Source: Clostridia bacterium
GTDB taxonomy: Bacteria; Bacillota; Clostridia; Oscillospirales; Acutalibacteraceae
DNA length: 33,193 nt
Reading direction: 5' to 3'
Assembly: GCA_017472225.1 (NCBI GenBank)
Contig: JAFUQS010000074.1
Span: 1 to 33,193 of the forward strand
The notes under the pieces were generated by a model. That model was not told the DNA's origin. It worked only from the letters and a program-made list of their open reading frames with translations, and searched no databases. Both the position numbers and the translations under genes were made by a program. Shown in pieces: positions 7,357 to 15,594 of the stretch; position 1 is the stretch's first letter, and each line of letters opens with the position of its first letter.

Positions 7357-8742
7357 ATGAAGCCCGCAATGGGGGAGCAGGTATATAATCTTATTCATTC
7401 TCAGGAAATGGTTCAGTATATGTGGAAGTATTCTGTTCATATGCAATCAACACAGATTCCTGTTGCCATGGCATTTGACGAGGAGCTTGATTTCAGAATA
7501 CTTGCCCGTGCCGTGAATGTTGAAATTGAACGAAATGACTGTATGCGACTTCGCATATTCCGTGACGGCTTCAAAATCAAGCAGTTTTTCCTGAATGAAT
7601 ATAAGCTTGAAAAAATACTTGTAAAGGATTTTTCTTCAAAGCAGGAGCAGGTTGAATATTTTGACGGTGTAGCCTCCGGAAAGCTGGATGTTTTCGGTGG
7701 TGAGACCTTCCGCATTATCTTCTTCCGTACATATGAAAACAAATGCGGTGTTTTTATTACGGCATCCCACATGATAATGGATTTTGCCGCTGCATTTATG
7801 TTCTTCAAGGATCTTATGGCAGTTTATGACAGCCTTAAAAACGGAGAGGCTTTGCCGAAGCCGTTGACAAAATATGAGGACATAATCAAAAAGGAACAGG
7901 ATAATCCCGAGCTTGAAGAACGCATTGCAAGGGATACCAAAATCCTTGATGAGTGGGTGGCAAAGGACCGCCGACCGTTCTATAATGCATTGAACGGAAC
8001 CAAGGTGCTTGATTTGCAAAGTAAGCTCCTTCACAAAAAGGATCTTAATATGCCTCATATTTATTTTCCGCTTTTTGACTCCACAAATCTTGTTAAGTGT
8101 CATCTGAGCGATGAGGACAGCAGGCTGATTTCTGATTTTATCAAGGAAAATCAGCTCAGCCCGGAGTGGGTTATTCAGTTGGGCTTTCGCATCTATTTTT
8201 CAAAGCTTAACCGTCATACCAATGACACTCTTTTCTGGGTGCTTTGTCCGAGAAGAAGAACGGTTAAGGAAAAGCGTTGCGGCGGAACACTTGCTTCACC
8301 TATGCCCTGGCGAGAAATACTTGATGACAACAAGAGCTTTATTGATACTGTGCATCAGCTCAGTGAATCACAACTGTTTTTGTTCCGTCATTGTGATGTG
8401 CCCTTTACGGCTGTCCGTCAGATGGAAAGGGATCGATATGACCTTTCTCTTATGCAGACCTCAAACAGCATGATGTTTTCATATCTGCCTGCGGGGGAGA
8501 ATGCTTTCGGCAACAGAAAATACGAATTCTCTGCATATAATTTCGGACACTATGTTATGCCGCTTTATACCCTCACAATGCAGGAGGCTTCAACAGGACG
8601 CTTCATCTTCTCTTACATACATCGCCGTGCGCTTACAAAGGATGAAGAAGTCTATAGCTTCCATGACGGTGTTGTGCGCACATTACTTGCGGGTGTTAAA
8701 AATCCGGATAAAACAATTGGTGAAATAATGGAGGAAATATAA
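7357..8742 (+). CDS. Free-standing NRPS-type condensation-domain protein
   Basis: The 461 residues form one condensation domain and nothing else. The usual core motifs can be followed in order: C1-like MVQYMWKYSVHM (18-29), C2 RNDCMRLRIF (about 59-68), the catalytic C3 motif SHMIMD with His138 and Asp142 (HxxxD), C4-like YEDIIKKEQ, C5-like CGGTLASPMPW, C6 HCDVPFTAV and C7-like YDLSLMQ. Such proteins join an acyl or aminoacyl group on one carrier thioester to an amine or alcohol acceptor. Start at 7357 follows AAGGAG. It is tied to ligase 2 (21-base gap) and to the carrier protein (TAA directly followed by its ATG). WS/DGAT or PapA-type acyltransferases share the HxxxD core, but the C5-C7 motifs favour the NRPS type. 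Donor and acceptor unknown. Confidence 0.88.
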   Translation: MKPAMGEQVYNLIHSQEMVQYMWKYSVHMQSTQIPVAMAFDEELDFRILARAVNVEIERNDCMRLRIFRDGFKIKQFFLNEYKLEKILVKDFSSKQEQVEYFDGVASGKLDVFGGETFRIIFFRTYENKCGVFITASHMIMDFAAAFMFFKDLMAVYDSLKNGEALPKPLTKYEDIIKKEQDNPELEERIARDTKILDEWVAKDRRPFYNALNGTKVLDLQSKLLHKKDLNMPHIYFPLFDSTNLVKCHLSDEDSRLISDFIKENQLSPEWVIQLGFRIYFSKLNRHTNDTLFWVLCPRRRTVKEKRCGGTLASPMPWREILDDNKSFIDTVHQLSESQLFLFRHCDVPFTAVRQMERDRYDLSLMQTSNSMMFSYLPAGENAFGNRKYEFSAYNFGHYVMPLYTLTMQEASTGRFIFSYIHRRALTKDEEVYSFHDGVVRTLLAGVKNPDKTIGEIMEEI

Positions 8743-8979
8743 ATGTCAGAAATTTTTGAAACTCTTAAGGAAATAATCTGTGAATATGTTGAGGTTGATC
8801 CCGAGGATGTGAAAGAGGATTCTTCCTTGCGCTATGATATCGGTGCAACATCCTTTGACCTTATGAATGTTGCCGGTGCTATTGAGGATACCTTCAATGT
8901 ATCAGTAACTAACAGCTCACTCAAGAAAATCAAAACTGTCGGCGATATCGCTGAGCTTCTTGCAGCAAATGTAAAGTAA
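8743..8979 (+). CDS. Free-standing acyl/peptidyl carrier protein
   Basis: A 78-residue acidic four-helix carrier protein: EVDPEDVKEDSSLRYDIGAT, then SFDLMNVAGAIEDTFNVSV. Ser37 in GATSFDL is the expected 4'-phosphopantetheine attachment site (the usual motif is DSLDL). The ATG directly abuts the TAA of the condensation gene, with GGAGG just before, so the two are co-translated. It should carry the activated group as a thioester between the ligases and the condensation protein. The Phe after the Ser is shared with some DltC-like or biosynthetic carriers more than with the housekeeping fatty-acid ACP. No phosphopantetheinyl transferase gene lies in the window, so activation would rely on one encoded elsewhere. 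Confidence 0.93.
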   Translation: MSEIFETLKEIICEYVEVDPEDVKEDSSLRYDIGATSFDLMNVAGAIEDTFNVSVTNSSLKKIKTVGDIAELLAANVK

Positions 8980-9000
8980 ATATTTATATGGATATAAATT

Positions 9001-9038
9001 CAAGCTCCGTACAGCAATTGCACGGAGCTTGAGTTTTT
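9001..9038. terminator. Bidirectional terminator between carrier protein and phosphoesterase
   Basis: CAAGCTCCGT (9001-9010) pairs with ACGGAGCTTG (9022-9031), followed by TTTTT. It closes the 5705-8979 transcript and lies at the end of the convergent gene. Confidence 0.85.
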
Positions 9039-10395
9039 ATTTAATTATCAGTGTTGCATTATAGTCATCAATTCCATAGTTGCCGGCTGTGTTTTTCAGA
9101 ATGTTATAAAGGTCAGCCTTTTCACCGTCCCAGCTCTTGATGTCGATTCTTTTAAGTATGAAGGATATTCTGTTAAGAAAGCTCAGCCATAAATCACCCT
9201 TTGGTGTTCCTTCAACAAAGCTCTGATTACCCTCAAAAGCACCTCTGACAAGCTCTGTTGCATAATCAAGAAGGCGCATACCTTTTATGCTCTCATCACA
9301 TCTGATAAACAGCAGCCTTGCGAGTGTGCCGATTCTGACACTGCAGATGAATTTTCCGGCTAAGCGGAGAACCTTTTTGATGATACCCTTGTCCTTTATG
9401 TGGAATTTATTCATGGCACGCACGGTATCATCCCTCATGTCCGTAAGAACATTTACTATCATTCTGTCAAACATATCGGAAAGGTATTTTTTGCAGTCAT
9501 CGGTGTCCCATTCAAAGTCGGGGGTGGGAATGCTTTTGATTTCAACGGTTTTTTCATCATTGATGCTCACAAGCCTTAAGAAGGCAGGGTCGGCTATGAT
9601 TGAGCCTGTTGTGATGTCATAAAGCTTATTTCCCTTTTTGGTTATCAATTCGTTTATGCTCTGATTATGCATATGACCTGTGAAAATAATATGGATACCG
9701 TTGTCGGCAAGGAAGGTGGCAAATTTGTGTGCATCTCTTATGAGCATGGGGGAAATCAGTGAGAATAAGGGCTGACCGGGGAGAATCGGGTAATGACACA
9801 TAGCCACTATTGTCTGATTATCCTCACGAGCCTTTTTTGCCTGCTGCTCAATCCACTCCAATTGTTCGTCAAAGAAATAGTATTTGCCGTCTTTTTTCAG
9901 GTCGCAGTTAAGTGCCATAAGACGGACATCCTCAGAAAGCTGAGCCACATAAGAAAGGTGCTCTTTGTCTTCGGCAATTGCATCACCAAAGCCGAAGTCC
10001 TTATACATATCGAAAAGCTCATCTCTTTCGGTATGCTCGGGGGAGTATCTTCCGTTTTCGCCAAAAGCGAAGGTGTCTTCTCTTTTCCATTTGAAATCGT
10101 GGTCAGCAGTAACAACATAAATTTTCTTGCCGCTATCTTTCAGTTCATAAAGGAGCTTAAGAAATCCCTCATGGCTCTTTTTTTCTCCGTTAAAGCATAA
10201 GTCACCTGCAATAAGCACAATGTCTGCTTCATCAGCTTTTTTCAGAAATTCAAAAACGCTTTTGTTTATGCTTTCGGTTTCTGCAAAGCACTTTTGCTCA
10301 TAGTGCATAAAATCCTCATATTCTTCTCCGCTGCAGCCGAGTGCAGAATCGAAAAAATGCGGATCAGCCATAACATAAAATTTTAACTGCTTCAT
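9037..10395 (-). CDS. Calcineurin-like metallophosphoesterase
   Basis: The likely start is the ATG at 10395 (452 residues), eight bases after GGGAG; an ATG at 10410 is in frame but has no site. The two-metal phosphoesterase motifs appear in order: DPHFFD (D11, H13), GDLCFNGEKK (D-G), ADHDF in place of the usual GNHD, CHYPI and TGHMHN (GHxH). The Asn of the third motif is thus replaced by Asp, which may alter metal or substrate use. The C-terminal 170 residues contain no known domain that I recognise. No signal peptide is seen, so it is probably cytoplasmic; substrate could be a phosphodiester such as cyclic nucleotides or phosphopantetheine-type esters. It converges on the carrier protein operon but has its own promoter, so a link is only positional. 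Confidence 0.87.
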   Translation of the reverse strand: MKQLKFYVMADPHFFDSALGCSGEEYEDFMHYEQKCFAETESINKSVFEFLKKADEADIVLIAGDLCFNGEKKSHEGFLKLLYELKDSGKKIYVVTADHDFKWKREDTFAFGENGRYSPEHTERDELFDMYKDFGFGDAIAEDKEHLSYVAQLSEDVRLMALNCDLKKDGKYYFFDEQLEWIEQQAKKAREDNQTIVAMCHYPILPGQPLFSLISPMLIRDAHKFATFLADNGIHIIFTGHMHNQSINELITKKGNKLYDITTGSIIADPAFLRLVSINDEKTVEIKSIPTPDFEWDTDDCKKYLSDMFDRMIVNVLTDMRDDTVRAMNKFHIKDKGIIKKVLRLAGKFICSVRIGTLARLLFIRCDESIKGMRLLDYATELVRGAFEGNQSFVEGTPKGDLWLSFLNRISFILKRIDIKSWDGEKADLYNILKNTAGNYGIDDYNATLIIK

Positions 10396-10425
10396 ATTTG
10401 TATCTCCCATTAAATTGATATTTCT

Positions 10426-10454
10426 ATCTTATCAAAAAACAGGCGAAAAAGCAA
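10426..10454 (-). promoter_or_regulatory. Promoter of the metallophosphoesterase gene
   Basis: On the minus strand TTGCTT (10454-10449), 17 bases, TAAGAT (10431-10426), 31 bases before the start codon. Confidence 0.5.
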
Positions 10455-10527
10455 GGCTATAGCTGCTTTTCTCAAAAGAGGGCGGCAAAAGACTGATTTG
10501 TTGTGATTGTTCCCAATTGTTTACCTC

Positions 10528-10556
10528 TTGCAATCTGTCTGCTTTTCAAGTATAAT
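10528..10556 (+). promoter_or_regulatory. Promoter of metA
   Basis: TTGCAA (10528-10533), 17-base spacer, TATAAT (10551-10556). The remaining leader is only about 30 bases, so there is no room for a SAM or T-box riboswitch. Confidence 0.75.
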
Positions 10557-10587
10557 ATGTTTCAGAACAACTTTAAGGAGAATTGAA

Positions 10588-11502
10588 ATGCCGATTAAAA
10601 TTGATGACAGACTTCCGGCAAGAGAAAGCCTGGAAAATGAGAATATATTCGTGATGACAGAGTCCCGGGCTCAGAGTCAGGATATCAGACCGCTGAAAAT
10701 CCTTATTCTTAATCTTATGCCTACAAAAATTGTTACCGAAACTCAGCTTTTAAGGCTTATGAGTAACACACCGCTGCAGGTTGATGTTGAATTTCTTCAG
10801 ACTGCCACTCACGAATCAAAAAACACATCACAGAATCATCTGAATAAATTTTATCACACCTTTGATGAAATCAAGCATAAAAAATATGACGGTATGATTA
10901 TCACGGGCGCACCCGTTGAGCTTATGGAGTTTGAAGAGGTGGATTATTGGCCTGAGCTTTGCGAAATTTTTGAATGGACAAAAACAAATGTCTATTCAAC
11001 CTTCCACATCTGTTGGGGTGCTCAGGCGGGAATGTACTATCACCACGGCATTAAAAAATATACTTTGCCGGAAAAAATGTTCGGTGTTTTCCCTCACAGA
11101 CCTCTTGATTTGTATCATCCCTTGATGCGTGGCTTTGATGATACCTATTTTGTACCACATTCAAGGCATACGGATGTCAATTTCAACGATGTTGCTCTTT
11201 GCAAGGATTTGCAGATTCTGTCTTATTCCGAACAGGCGGGCATACATCTTGTTTCAGACCTTGAATGCAGAAATTTTTATGCAACAGGTCACTCAGAATA
11301 CGATGCCGATACCCTTGCCAAGGAATATTTCCGTGATAAGGAAAAAGGGCTTGACATTAAAATTCCTTATAACTATTTTCCTGATGATGACCCGACCAAA
11401 AAGCCGCTGATGACTTGGCGCAATGTAGGAACGCTGATGTTCACAAATTGGCTCAATTACTTTGTTTATCAGCGAACACCGTATGATATAAACGATATAT
11501 AA
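10588..11502 (+). CDS. metA: Homoserine O-acetyltransferase (MetA family)
   Basis: The start is the ATG at 10588 behind AAGGAG, giving 304 residues, the normal MetA length; the longer open frame begins before the promoter. The protein matches MetA throughout ([20 protein letters not shown] at the N-terminus, the nucleophile in [23 protein letters not shown] near the end). Cys142 is the acyl-accepting nucleophile. Residue 111 is Glu (TGAPVEL). From published work on MetA, Glu at this site gives acetyl-CoA use, whereas Gly, as in the E. coli enzyme, gives succinyl-CoA use. It catalyses the first committed step of methionine synthesis from homoserine. It is monocistronic, with no other met genes nearby. 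Confidence 0.95.
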   Translation: MPIKIDDRLPARESLENENIFVMTESRAQSQDIRPLKILILNLMPTKIVTETQLLRLMSNTPLQVDVEFLQTATHESKNTSQNHLNKFYHTFDEIKHKKYDGMIITGAPVELMEFEEVDYWPELCEIFEWTKTNVYSTFHICWGAQAGMYYHHGIKKYTLPEKMFGVFPHRPLDLYHPLMRGFDDTYFVPHSRHTDVNFNDVALCKDLQILSYSEQAGIHLVSDLECRNFYATGHSEYDADTLAKEYFRDKEKGLDIKIPYNYFPDDDPTKKPLMTWRNVGTLMFTNWLNYFVYQRTPYDINDI

Positions 11503-11512
11503 AAAATATATA

Positions 11513-11556
11513 AAAACCATTGTAAAAGCTGAAATTCAGCTTGATACAATGGTTTT
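11513..11556. terminator. Bidirectional terminator between metA and the TetR gene
   Basis: AAAACCATTGTA (11513-11524) pairs with TACAATGGTTTT (11545-11556), with an inner AAGCTGAA/TTCAGCTT stem. It has A and T runs on both sides, fitting the convergent genes. Confidence 0.9.
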
Positions 11557-11577
11557 CTCTTTTCATATCCTCTTTTG

Positions 11578-12159
11578 TTATACTTCTGTTCCCAGGGCAA
11601 AATCAACAGCTCTTTTAAGTCCGTTTCTCATCAGTGAATTGATAAGTGCGGCAATTTCCTCGGCAGGTCGTCTGTTTTCTTTGTTAAGCCATGTCCACAG
11701 AACACTTGTCATTCCGGCAGCAATAAACTGTGCAACATATGCACCAAGCTCACCCACATGGTCACGGTTAATGAAACGGTCAGTGATTCTGTTGTAGGTT
11801 TCGCCGAGGCTGATGTTACCGTTGTCGCTTAAAATAACAAGGAACTTTTCACGATTGTCTTCAATGTAATGAAGAATCTGTGTAAGAAGAAGGGTAACAG
11901 TGAGACCTTCGTTTGCGCAGCCGAGATAGACATCATAAATGTCAAGTGCAATGTCATCAATTATGTCATCATAAAGGTCATACTGTGTGTCATAATGGCG
12001 ATAGAAGGTGCTGCGGTTAACATCTGCACCTTCGCAGATTTCTTTGATGCTGATAACATGTATCGATTTTTTCTTCATCAGGTCAATAAGACTTTCCTTA
12101 AGAAGCATTTTGGTCATTTTAACTCTGCGACCGTCAGCTTTTTTCTGCATATTTTCCAT
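11578..12159 (-). CDS. TetR/AcrR-family transcriptional regulator
   Basis: A 193-residue regulator. Residues 14-60 (MTKMLLKESLIDLMKKKSIH, then VISIKEICEGADVNRSTFYR) form the TetR helix-turn-helix with the typical RSTFYRHYDTQYDLYDDI ending. The rest is an all-helical ligand/dimer domain (ILHYIEDNREKFLVILSDNG), as in the TetR_C_8-like group. The ATG at 12159 follows AGGAG by nine bases. It is divergent from the ABC exporter at 12412, the common arrangement in which the TetR protein represses the exporter and itself until an effector binds. Its own -35 box overlaps one arm of an inverted repeat (12211-12221 / 12260-12270). Effector unknown. Confidence 0.92.
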   Translation of the reverse strand: MENMQKKADGRRVKMTKMLLKESLIDLMKKKSIHVISIKEICEGADVNRSTFYRHYDTQYDLYDDIIDDIALDIYDVYLGCANEGLTVTLLLTQILHYIEDNREKFLVILSDNGNISLGETYNRITDRFINRDHVGELGAYVAQFIAAGMTSVLWTWLNKENRRPAEEIAALINSLMRNGLKRAVDFALGTEV

Positions 12160-12189
12160 TTATTTAACTCCTGTTATCATTTTTACTAC

Positions 12190-12218
12190 ATTATACACTA
12201 TTTTCTTTTAAAATGCAA
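12190..12218 (-). promoter_or_regulatory. Promoter of the TetR gene
   Basis: On the minus strand TTGCAT (12218-12213), 17 bases, TATAAT (12195-12190), about 30 bases before the start codon. Confidence 0.75.
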
Positions 12219-12270
12219 CACAGTGTAGGAAAAATATCATGGTGATTTTTTGAGTAAAAGTGTTGTATTT
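12211..12270. promoter_or_regulatory. Candidate TetR operator pair
   Basis: AAATGCAACAC (12211-12221) and GTGTTGTATTT (12260-12270) are inverse copies with one mismatch, 38 bases apart. The left arm covers the -35 box of the TetR promoter. The symmetry is seen; binding by this TetR protein is inferred from the divergent layout. The exporter's own promoter is unclear: TACAAT at 12352 is a possible -10 without a good -35. Confidence 0.4.
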
Positions 12271-12411
12271 AAAAAAGGAACAGACTATTGCAAAATTCAT
12301 CAAACGGCAAGAAATTTTATCAATCATCTGTTCAAAACTTTAATAGTGTGATACAATAAAATTATATAAAGCTCTGTTTTAAAGCAATTCGTTAAAAGTC
12401 AAGGTGAAATT

Positions 12412-13107
12412 ATGTTAACAGTTAAAAATGTTACAAAAAAATATGATAAGGTGTGGGCAAACAACAATATAAGCCTGACTGTGCCTGACGGTGAAATTGC
12501 CGTTCTTCTTGGTCCCAACGGTGCAGGTAAGTCCACTCTGATAAAGTGCATATGCGGTCTTCTTCGTTTCAGCGGTGAAATCAGCATTTGCGGATTCGAT
12601 AACAAAAGTCTCGAAGCAAAAAGGCTTTTGGGATATGTTCCCGAAATGCCTGCAGTTTATGACCTTCTCACTGTTGAAGAGCACCTTGAATTCATCCGCC
12701 GCAGCTATAAAATTGCCGATGACGGAACAGGCGAAAAGCTTCTTCGTCGGTTTGAGCTTTATGATAAAAAGGATAAATTGGGCAAGGAGCTTTCTAAGGG
12801 TATGCAGCAAAAGCTTTCCATATGCTGTGCTCTTGTGCATAAGCCTGAGGTAATAATTTTTGATGAACCTATGGTAGGTCTTGACCCTTATGCAATAAAG
12901 CAGCTTAAGGAAATTTTCACCCAAATTAAAAATGACGGTGTAACCGTTCTTATCAGTACCCATATGATAGACAGCGTTGAGGATTATTGGGATACGGCAT
13001 ATATAATGGTTAAGGGCGAAGTGAAGGTGCAGAAGAAAAACGGCGAAGGGAACGAAAGCCTTGAAGAGCTGTTCTTTTCTGCAACAGAAACGGGAAGTGA
13101 CAAGTGA
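12412..13107 (+). CDS. ABC exporter, ATP-binding subunit
   Basis: A 231-residue ABC ATPase with Walker A GPNGAGKST (34-42), the signature LSKGMQQKLS (127-136), Walker B VIIFDEPMVGLDP (147-159) and the switch His in STHM (H184). The LSxGMxQK form of the signature is typical of ABC-2-type exporters rather than importers. The ATG at 12412 follows AAGGTG. Its TGA overlaps the ATG of the permease gene by one base, so the two subunits are translationally coupled and form one transporter at the cytoplasmic membrane. The divergent TetR gene is the likely regulator. Substrate unknown: a drug, peptide or the product of the 3923-8979 pathway are all possible. Confidence 0.95.
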   Translation: MLTVKNVTKKYDKVWANNNISLTVPDGEIAVLLGPNGAGKSTLIKCICGLLRFSGEISICGFDNKSLEAKRLLGYVPEMPAVYDLLTVEEHLEFIRRSYKIADDGTGEKLLRRFELYDKKDKLGKELSKGMQQKLSICCALVHKPEVIIFDEPMVGLDPYAIKQLKEIFTQIKNDGVTVLISTHMIDSVEDYWDTAYIMVKGEVKVQKKNGEGNESLEELFFSATETGSDK

Positions 13108-14672
13108 TGGGCGCATTATCCTATCTTTTCTTCACAAAACAGAAAAACCGCTTCAGGGAGTATCTTCGTTCACCTTCAAAGCTGATTTTTCTTCTTGTCA
13201 TGCTTTTGATGTTTGGCATGAGCTTATATACAAGCCTTTCAGATGACCCTTCCCAAAAATACAGAAGTATTGATGAGTTCCTTGCCATTGTATTTCTGAT
13301 TTATACCGTGGCTTTTGCGGATGTTTCAAAAAACGGATTTTCGAACGGTGCCTCGTTTTTTAGTATGGCAGACATCAATCTGATTTTTGTGTCACCACTC
13401 AGAAGTGCAAATGCTCTTTTTTATGGCCTTATTCAGCAGCTTGGTCACTCTCTTTATATGGGAGTCATAATTCTTCTGCAATATACAATTTCTCATGAGT
13501 ATTACGGCATATCCCTGAAAACGCTTGCTTTTGTTGCTCTCGGCTACGGAATAACAGTGTTTTTCGGGCAGATGCTCTCAATGCTTATTTATGTTTTCAC
13601 CGCCTCGTCGGATAAAAGAGTGCGCATCGGAAAAATAATTTATTATTCGGTTCTTGCTTTTTTTGTGATTTATGTTATTATCAAGGGGGAGCTGTTTACT
13701 TCACCGAGCCTTGCAAATATGATAAAAGCAGTGGAAAGTGATGTTCTTTATTTTATGCCTGTAAGCGGACTTACCTCATTTTTCGTTGAGGGTCTTGTGA
13801 AGGGCTCGGCTCTGAAATCCTGTGTCGGAGCATTACTTATATTGTTTTTTACAGTCGCTTTTTATTTCATTCTCTCAAAAACAAGGGGAGAATATTATGA
13901 GGATGTTCTGAAAAGCACGGAGACCTCTTCCTCGGCAATCACATCTTCAAAGGAGAGCACTTCCTTTGACGGGCTTTCAAGAAACATAAAGGTCGGTAAA
14001 ACCGGTTTCACGAAAGGCGTGGGTGCTTCAGCAATAAGTGAAAAGCACAAAATCGAAAACCGCAGGGGAAAGCTCATTTTTCTTAACAGAAGCTCCTTCG
14101 TCACAATCGGCATGACGGTGATTTACTCACTTGTTGTTAACGGCGACGAAATGATGGCATTCGTTCTGTCGCTTTACAGTATGCTTATCGGCGTTTCTGT
14201 TGGCAGATGGATGAAGGAACTGACCCTTCCTTATGTTTATCTTATCCCTGAAAAGCCCTTTAGCAAGCTGCTTCATGTTGTTCGTGAGCAGATACCCGTA
14301 ATCATTTTTGAAAGTGCAGCTTTGTTTGCAGTGCTTCACTTCGTTTTGCATTTGCAGGTGGCGGAAACACTTTCAATGCTCGTTGCAAGAATCGGCTTCG
14401 GACTTGTGTTTATCGGCAGTAATCTTCTGTTTATTAAGCTTACAAAAAGAACAGCAAAAACATTTTTGACAATAATTGCATATACTGTGCTTTCAACAGT
14501 GTGTGTTCTTCCGTCGGCACTATGCGGAATTTTTGCGGGAATGATGTTCTGGGTGCATCCCTTTACAGGATATCTTATAACTTTCCCGATAAACATTGCA
14601 GTATTTTTATTGCTTCTGTTTTTGTGCAGAAACATTCTTGAATATTCTGAATTCAATAATCAGGAACGATAA
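13107..14672 (+). CDS. ABC exporter, membrane subunit
   Basis: The ATG at 13107 overlaps the stop of the ATPase gene; the GTG one codon earlier is less likely. The 521-residue protein has about twelve hydrophobic segments in two groups of six (for example [90 protein letters not shown]). The groups are separated by a hydrophilic loop of about 80 residues around 270-350 that is rich in Ser and Lys. No solute-binding protein or extracellular protease domain is present. This resembles the putative ABC exporter membrane family that pairs with ABC-2 ATPases. It is co-expressed with the ATPase and probably continues into rfbA, which starts 11 bases after the stop codon. Confidence 0.88.
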   Translation: MGALSYLFFTKQKNRFREYLRSPSKLIFLLVMLLMFGMSLYTSLSDDPSQKYRSIDEFLAIVFLIYTVAFADVSKNGFSNGASFFSMADINLIFVSPLRSANALFYGLIQQLGHSLYMGVIILLQYTISHEYYGISLKTLAFVALGYGITVFFGQMLSMLIYVFTASSDKRVRIGKIIYYSVLAFFVIYVIIKGELFTSPSLANMIKAVESDVLYFMPVSGLTSFFVEGLVKGSALKSCVGALLILFFTVAFYFILSKTRGEYYEDVLKSTETSSSAITSSKESTSFDGLSRNIKVGKTGFTKGVGASAISEKHKIENRRGKLIFLNRSSFVTIGMTVIYSLVVNGDEMMAFVLSLYSMLIGVSVGRWMKELTLPYVYLIPEKPFSKLLHVVREQIPVIIFESAALFAVLHFVLHLQVAETLSMLVARIGFGLVFIGSNLLFIKLTKRTAKTFLTIIAYTVLSTVCVLPSALCGIFAGMMFWVHPFTGYLITFPINIAVFLLLLFLCRNILEYSEFNNQER

Positions 14673-14683
14673 GGAGGTTTTTT

Positions 14684-15568
14684 ATGAAAGGAATTATCCT
14701 GGCGGGTGGCTCAGGTACAAGACTCTATCCGCTGACAATGGTTATGTCAAAGCAGCTTCTGCCTGTTTATGACAAGCCCATGATTTATTATCCGCTTTCA
14801 ACACTTATGCTTGCGGGAATCAGGGATATACTGATTATCTCAACACCCCATGATCTGCCTAATTTTAAAAAGCTTTTAGGCTCAGGTGAGCAGTTCGGTG
14901 TAAATTTATCTTATGCAGAGCAGCCCTCACCCGACGGACTTGCTCAGGCGTTTATCATCGGTGAGGAATTTATAGGTGATGATTGCTGTGCAATGGTTCT
15001 CGGTGACAATATTTTTTACGGAAACGGCTTCAAGAAAACTCTGCAGCAGGCAAAACAGAATGCAGAAAACGGAACGGCAACTGTTTTCGGCTATTATGTT
15101 GATGATCCCGAGCGTTTCGGTGTGGTTGAATTTGATGAAGAACAGAATGTTATTTCAATTGAAGAAAAACCAAAAAATCCCAAGTCTAATTATTGTGTAA
15201 CAGGTCTTTATTTTTATGATAACAGAGTATCCTCCTTTGCAAAAACGATTGAAAAAAGTGCAAGGGGTGAATATGAAATCACAGACCTTAATGTTAAATA
15301 TCTTAAGGAAAATGCTCTTTCCGTCAAGCTCCTCGGCAGAGGCTTTGCATGGCTCGATACCGGCACAATGGAAAGTCTCAACGATGCTTCAAACTTTGTC
15401 CGCATGATTGAAGGCAGACAATCGGTGATGATTTCAGCACCGGAAGAAATTGCCTATATCAACGGTTGGATAAACAAGGATGATTTGATGAAATCTGCTG
15501 AGCGATATGGAAAATCCGTTTACGGAGAACACCTGAAAAAGGTTGCAGACGGAAAGTACAGATATTAG
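14684..15568 (+). CDS. rfbA: Glucose-1-phosphate thymidylyltransferase
   Basis: The 294-residue protein is a full-length RfbA/RmlA: nucleotide-binding [11 protein letters not shown] (8-18), [25 protein letters not shown] with the metal-binding Asp, [20 protein letters not shown], and [12 protein letters not shown]. It makes dTDP-glucose from dTTP and glucose-1-phosphate, the first step toward dTDP-rhamnose and other deoxysugars of the cell envelope. The ATG at 14684 follows AAGGAGG. It lies 11 bases after the exporter permease gene and 26 before the next gene, so it is probably in the same operon. The partner genes rfbB, rfbC and rfbD are absent from the window, which makes this an orphan copy or a split pathway. 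Confidence 0.95.
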   Translation: MKGIILAGGSGTRLYPLTMVMSKQLLPVYDKPMIYYPLSTLMLAGIRDILIISTPHDLPNFKKLLGSGEQFGVNLSYAEQPSPDGLAQAFIIGEEFIGDDCCAMVLGDNIFYGNGFKKTLQQAKQNAENGTATVFGYYVDDPERFGVVEFDEEQNVISIEEKPKNPKSNYCVTGLYFYDNRVSSFAKTIEKSARGEYEITDLNVKYLKENALSVKLLGRGFAWLDTGTMESLNDASNFVRMIEGRQSVMISAPEEIAYINGWINKDDLMKSAERYGKSVYGEHLKKVADGKYRY

Positions 15569-15594
15569 TTTATTAAAGAAAGGAAGTATTTATT

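Noticed and set aside
7636..8103. A 155-codon minus-strand frame inside the condensation protein gene
   Set aside because: No ribosome binding site or motif; the plus-strand gene covers it with clear family motifs.
3923..8979. A dlt (D-alanylation) operon
   Set aside because: A ligase and a small carrier are present, but dltB and dltD are missing and a condensation protein and second ligase are present instead.
10557..10587. Possible SAM or T-box riboswitch before metA
   Set aside because: The leader between promoter and start codon is only about 30 bases and has no terminator, too short for either class.
12415..13116. A 233-codon open frame on the minus strand covering the whole ABC ATPase gene
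   Set aside because: The plus strand shows all ABC motifs in order with a ribosome binding site and a coupled permease. The minus frame has no recognisable domain and is a codon-use shadow.
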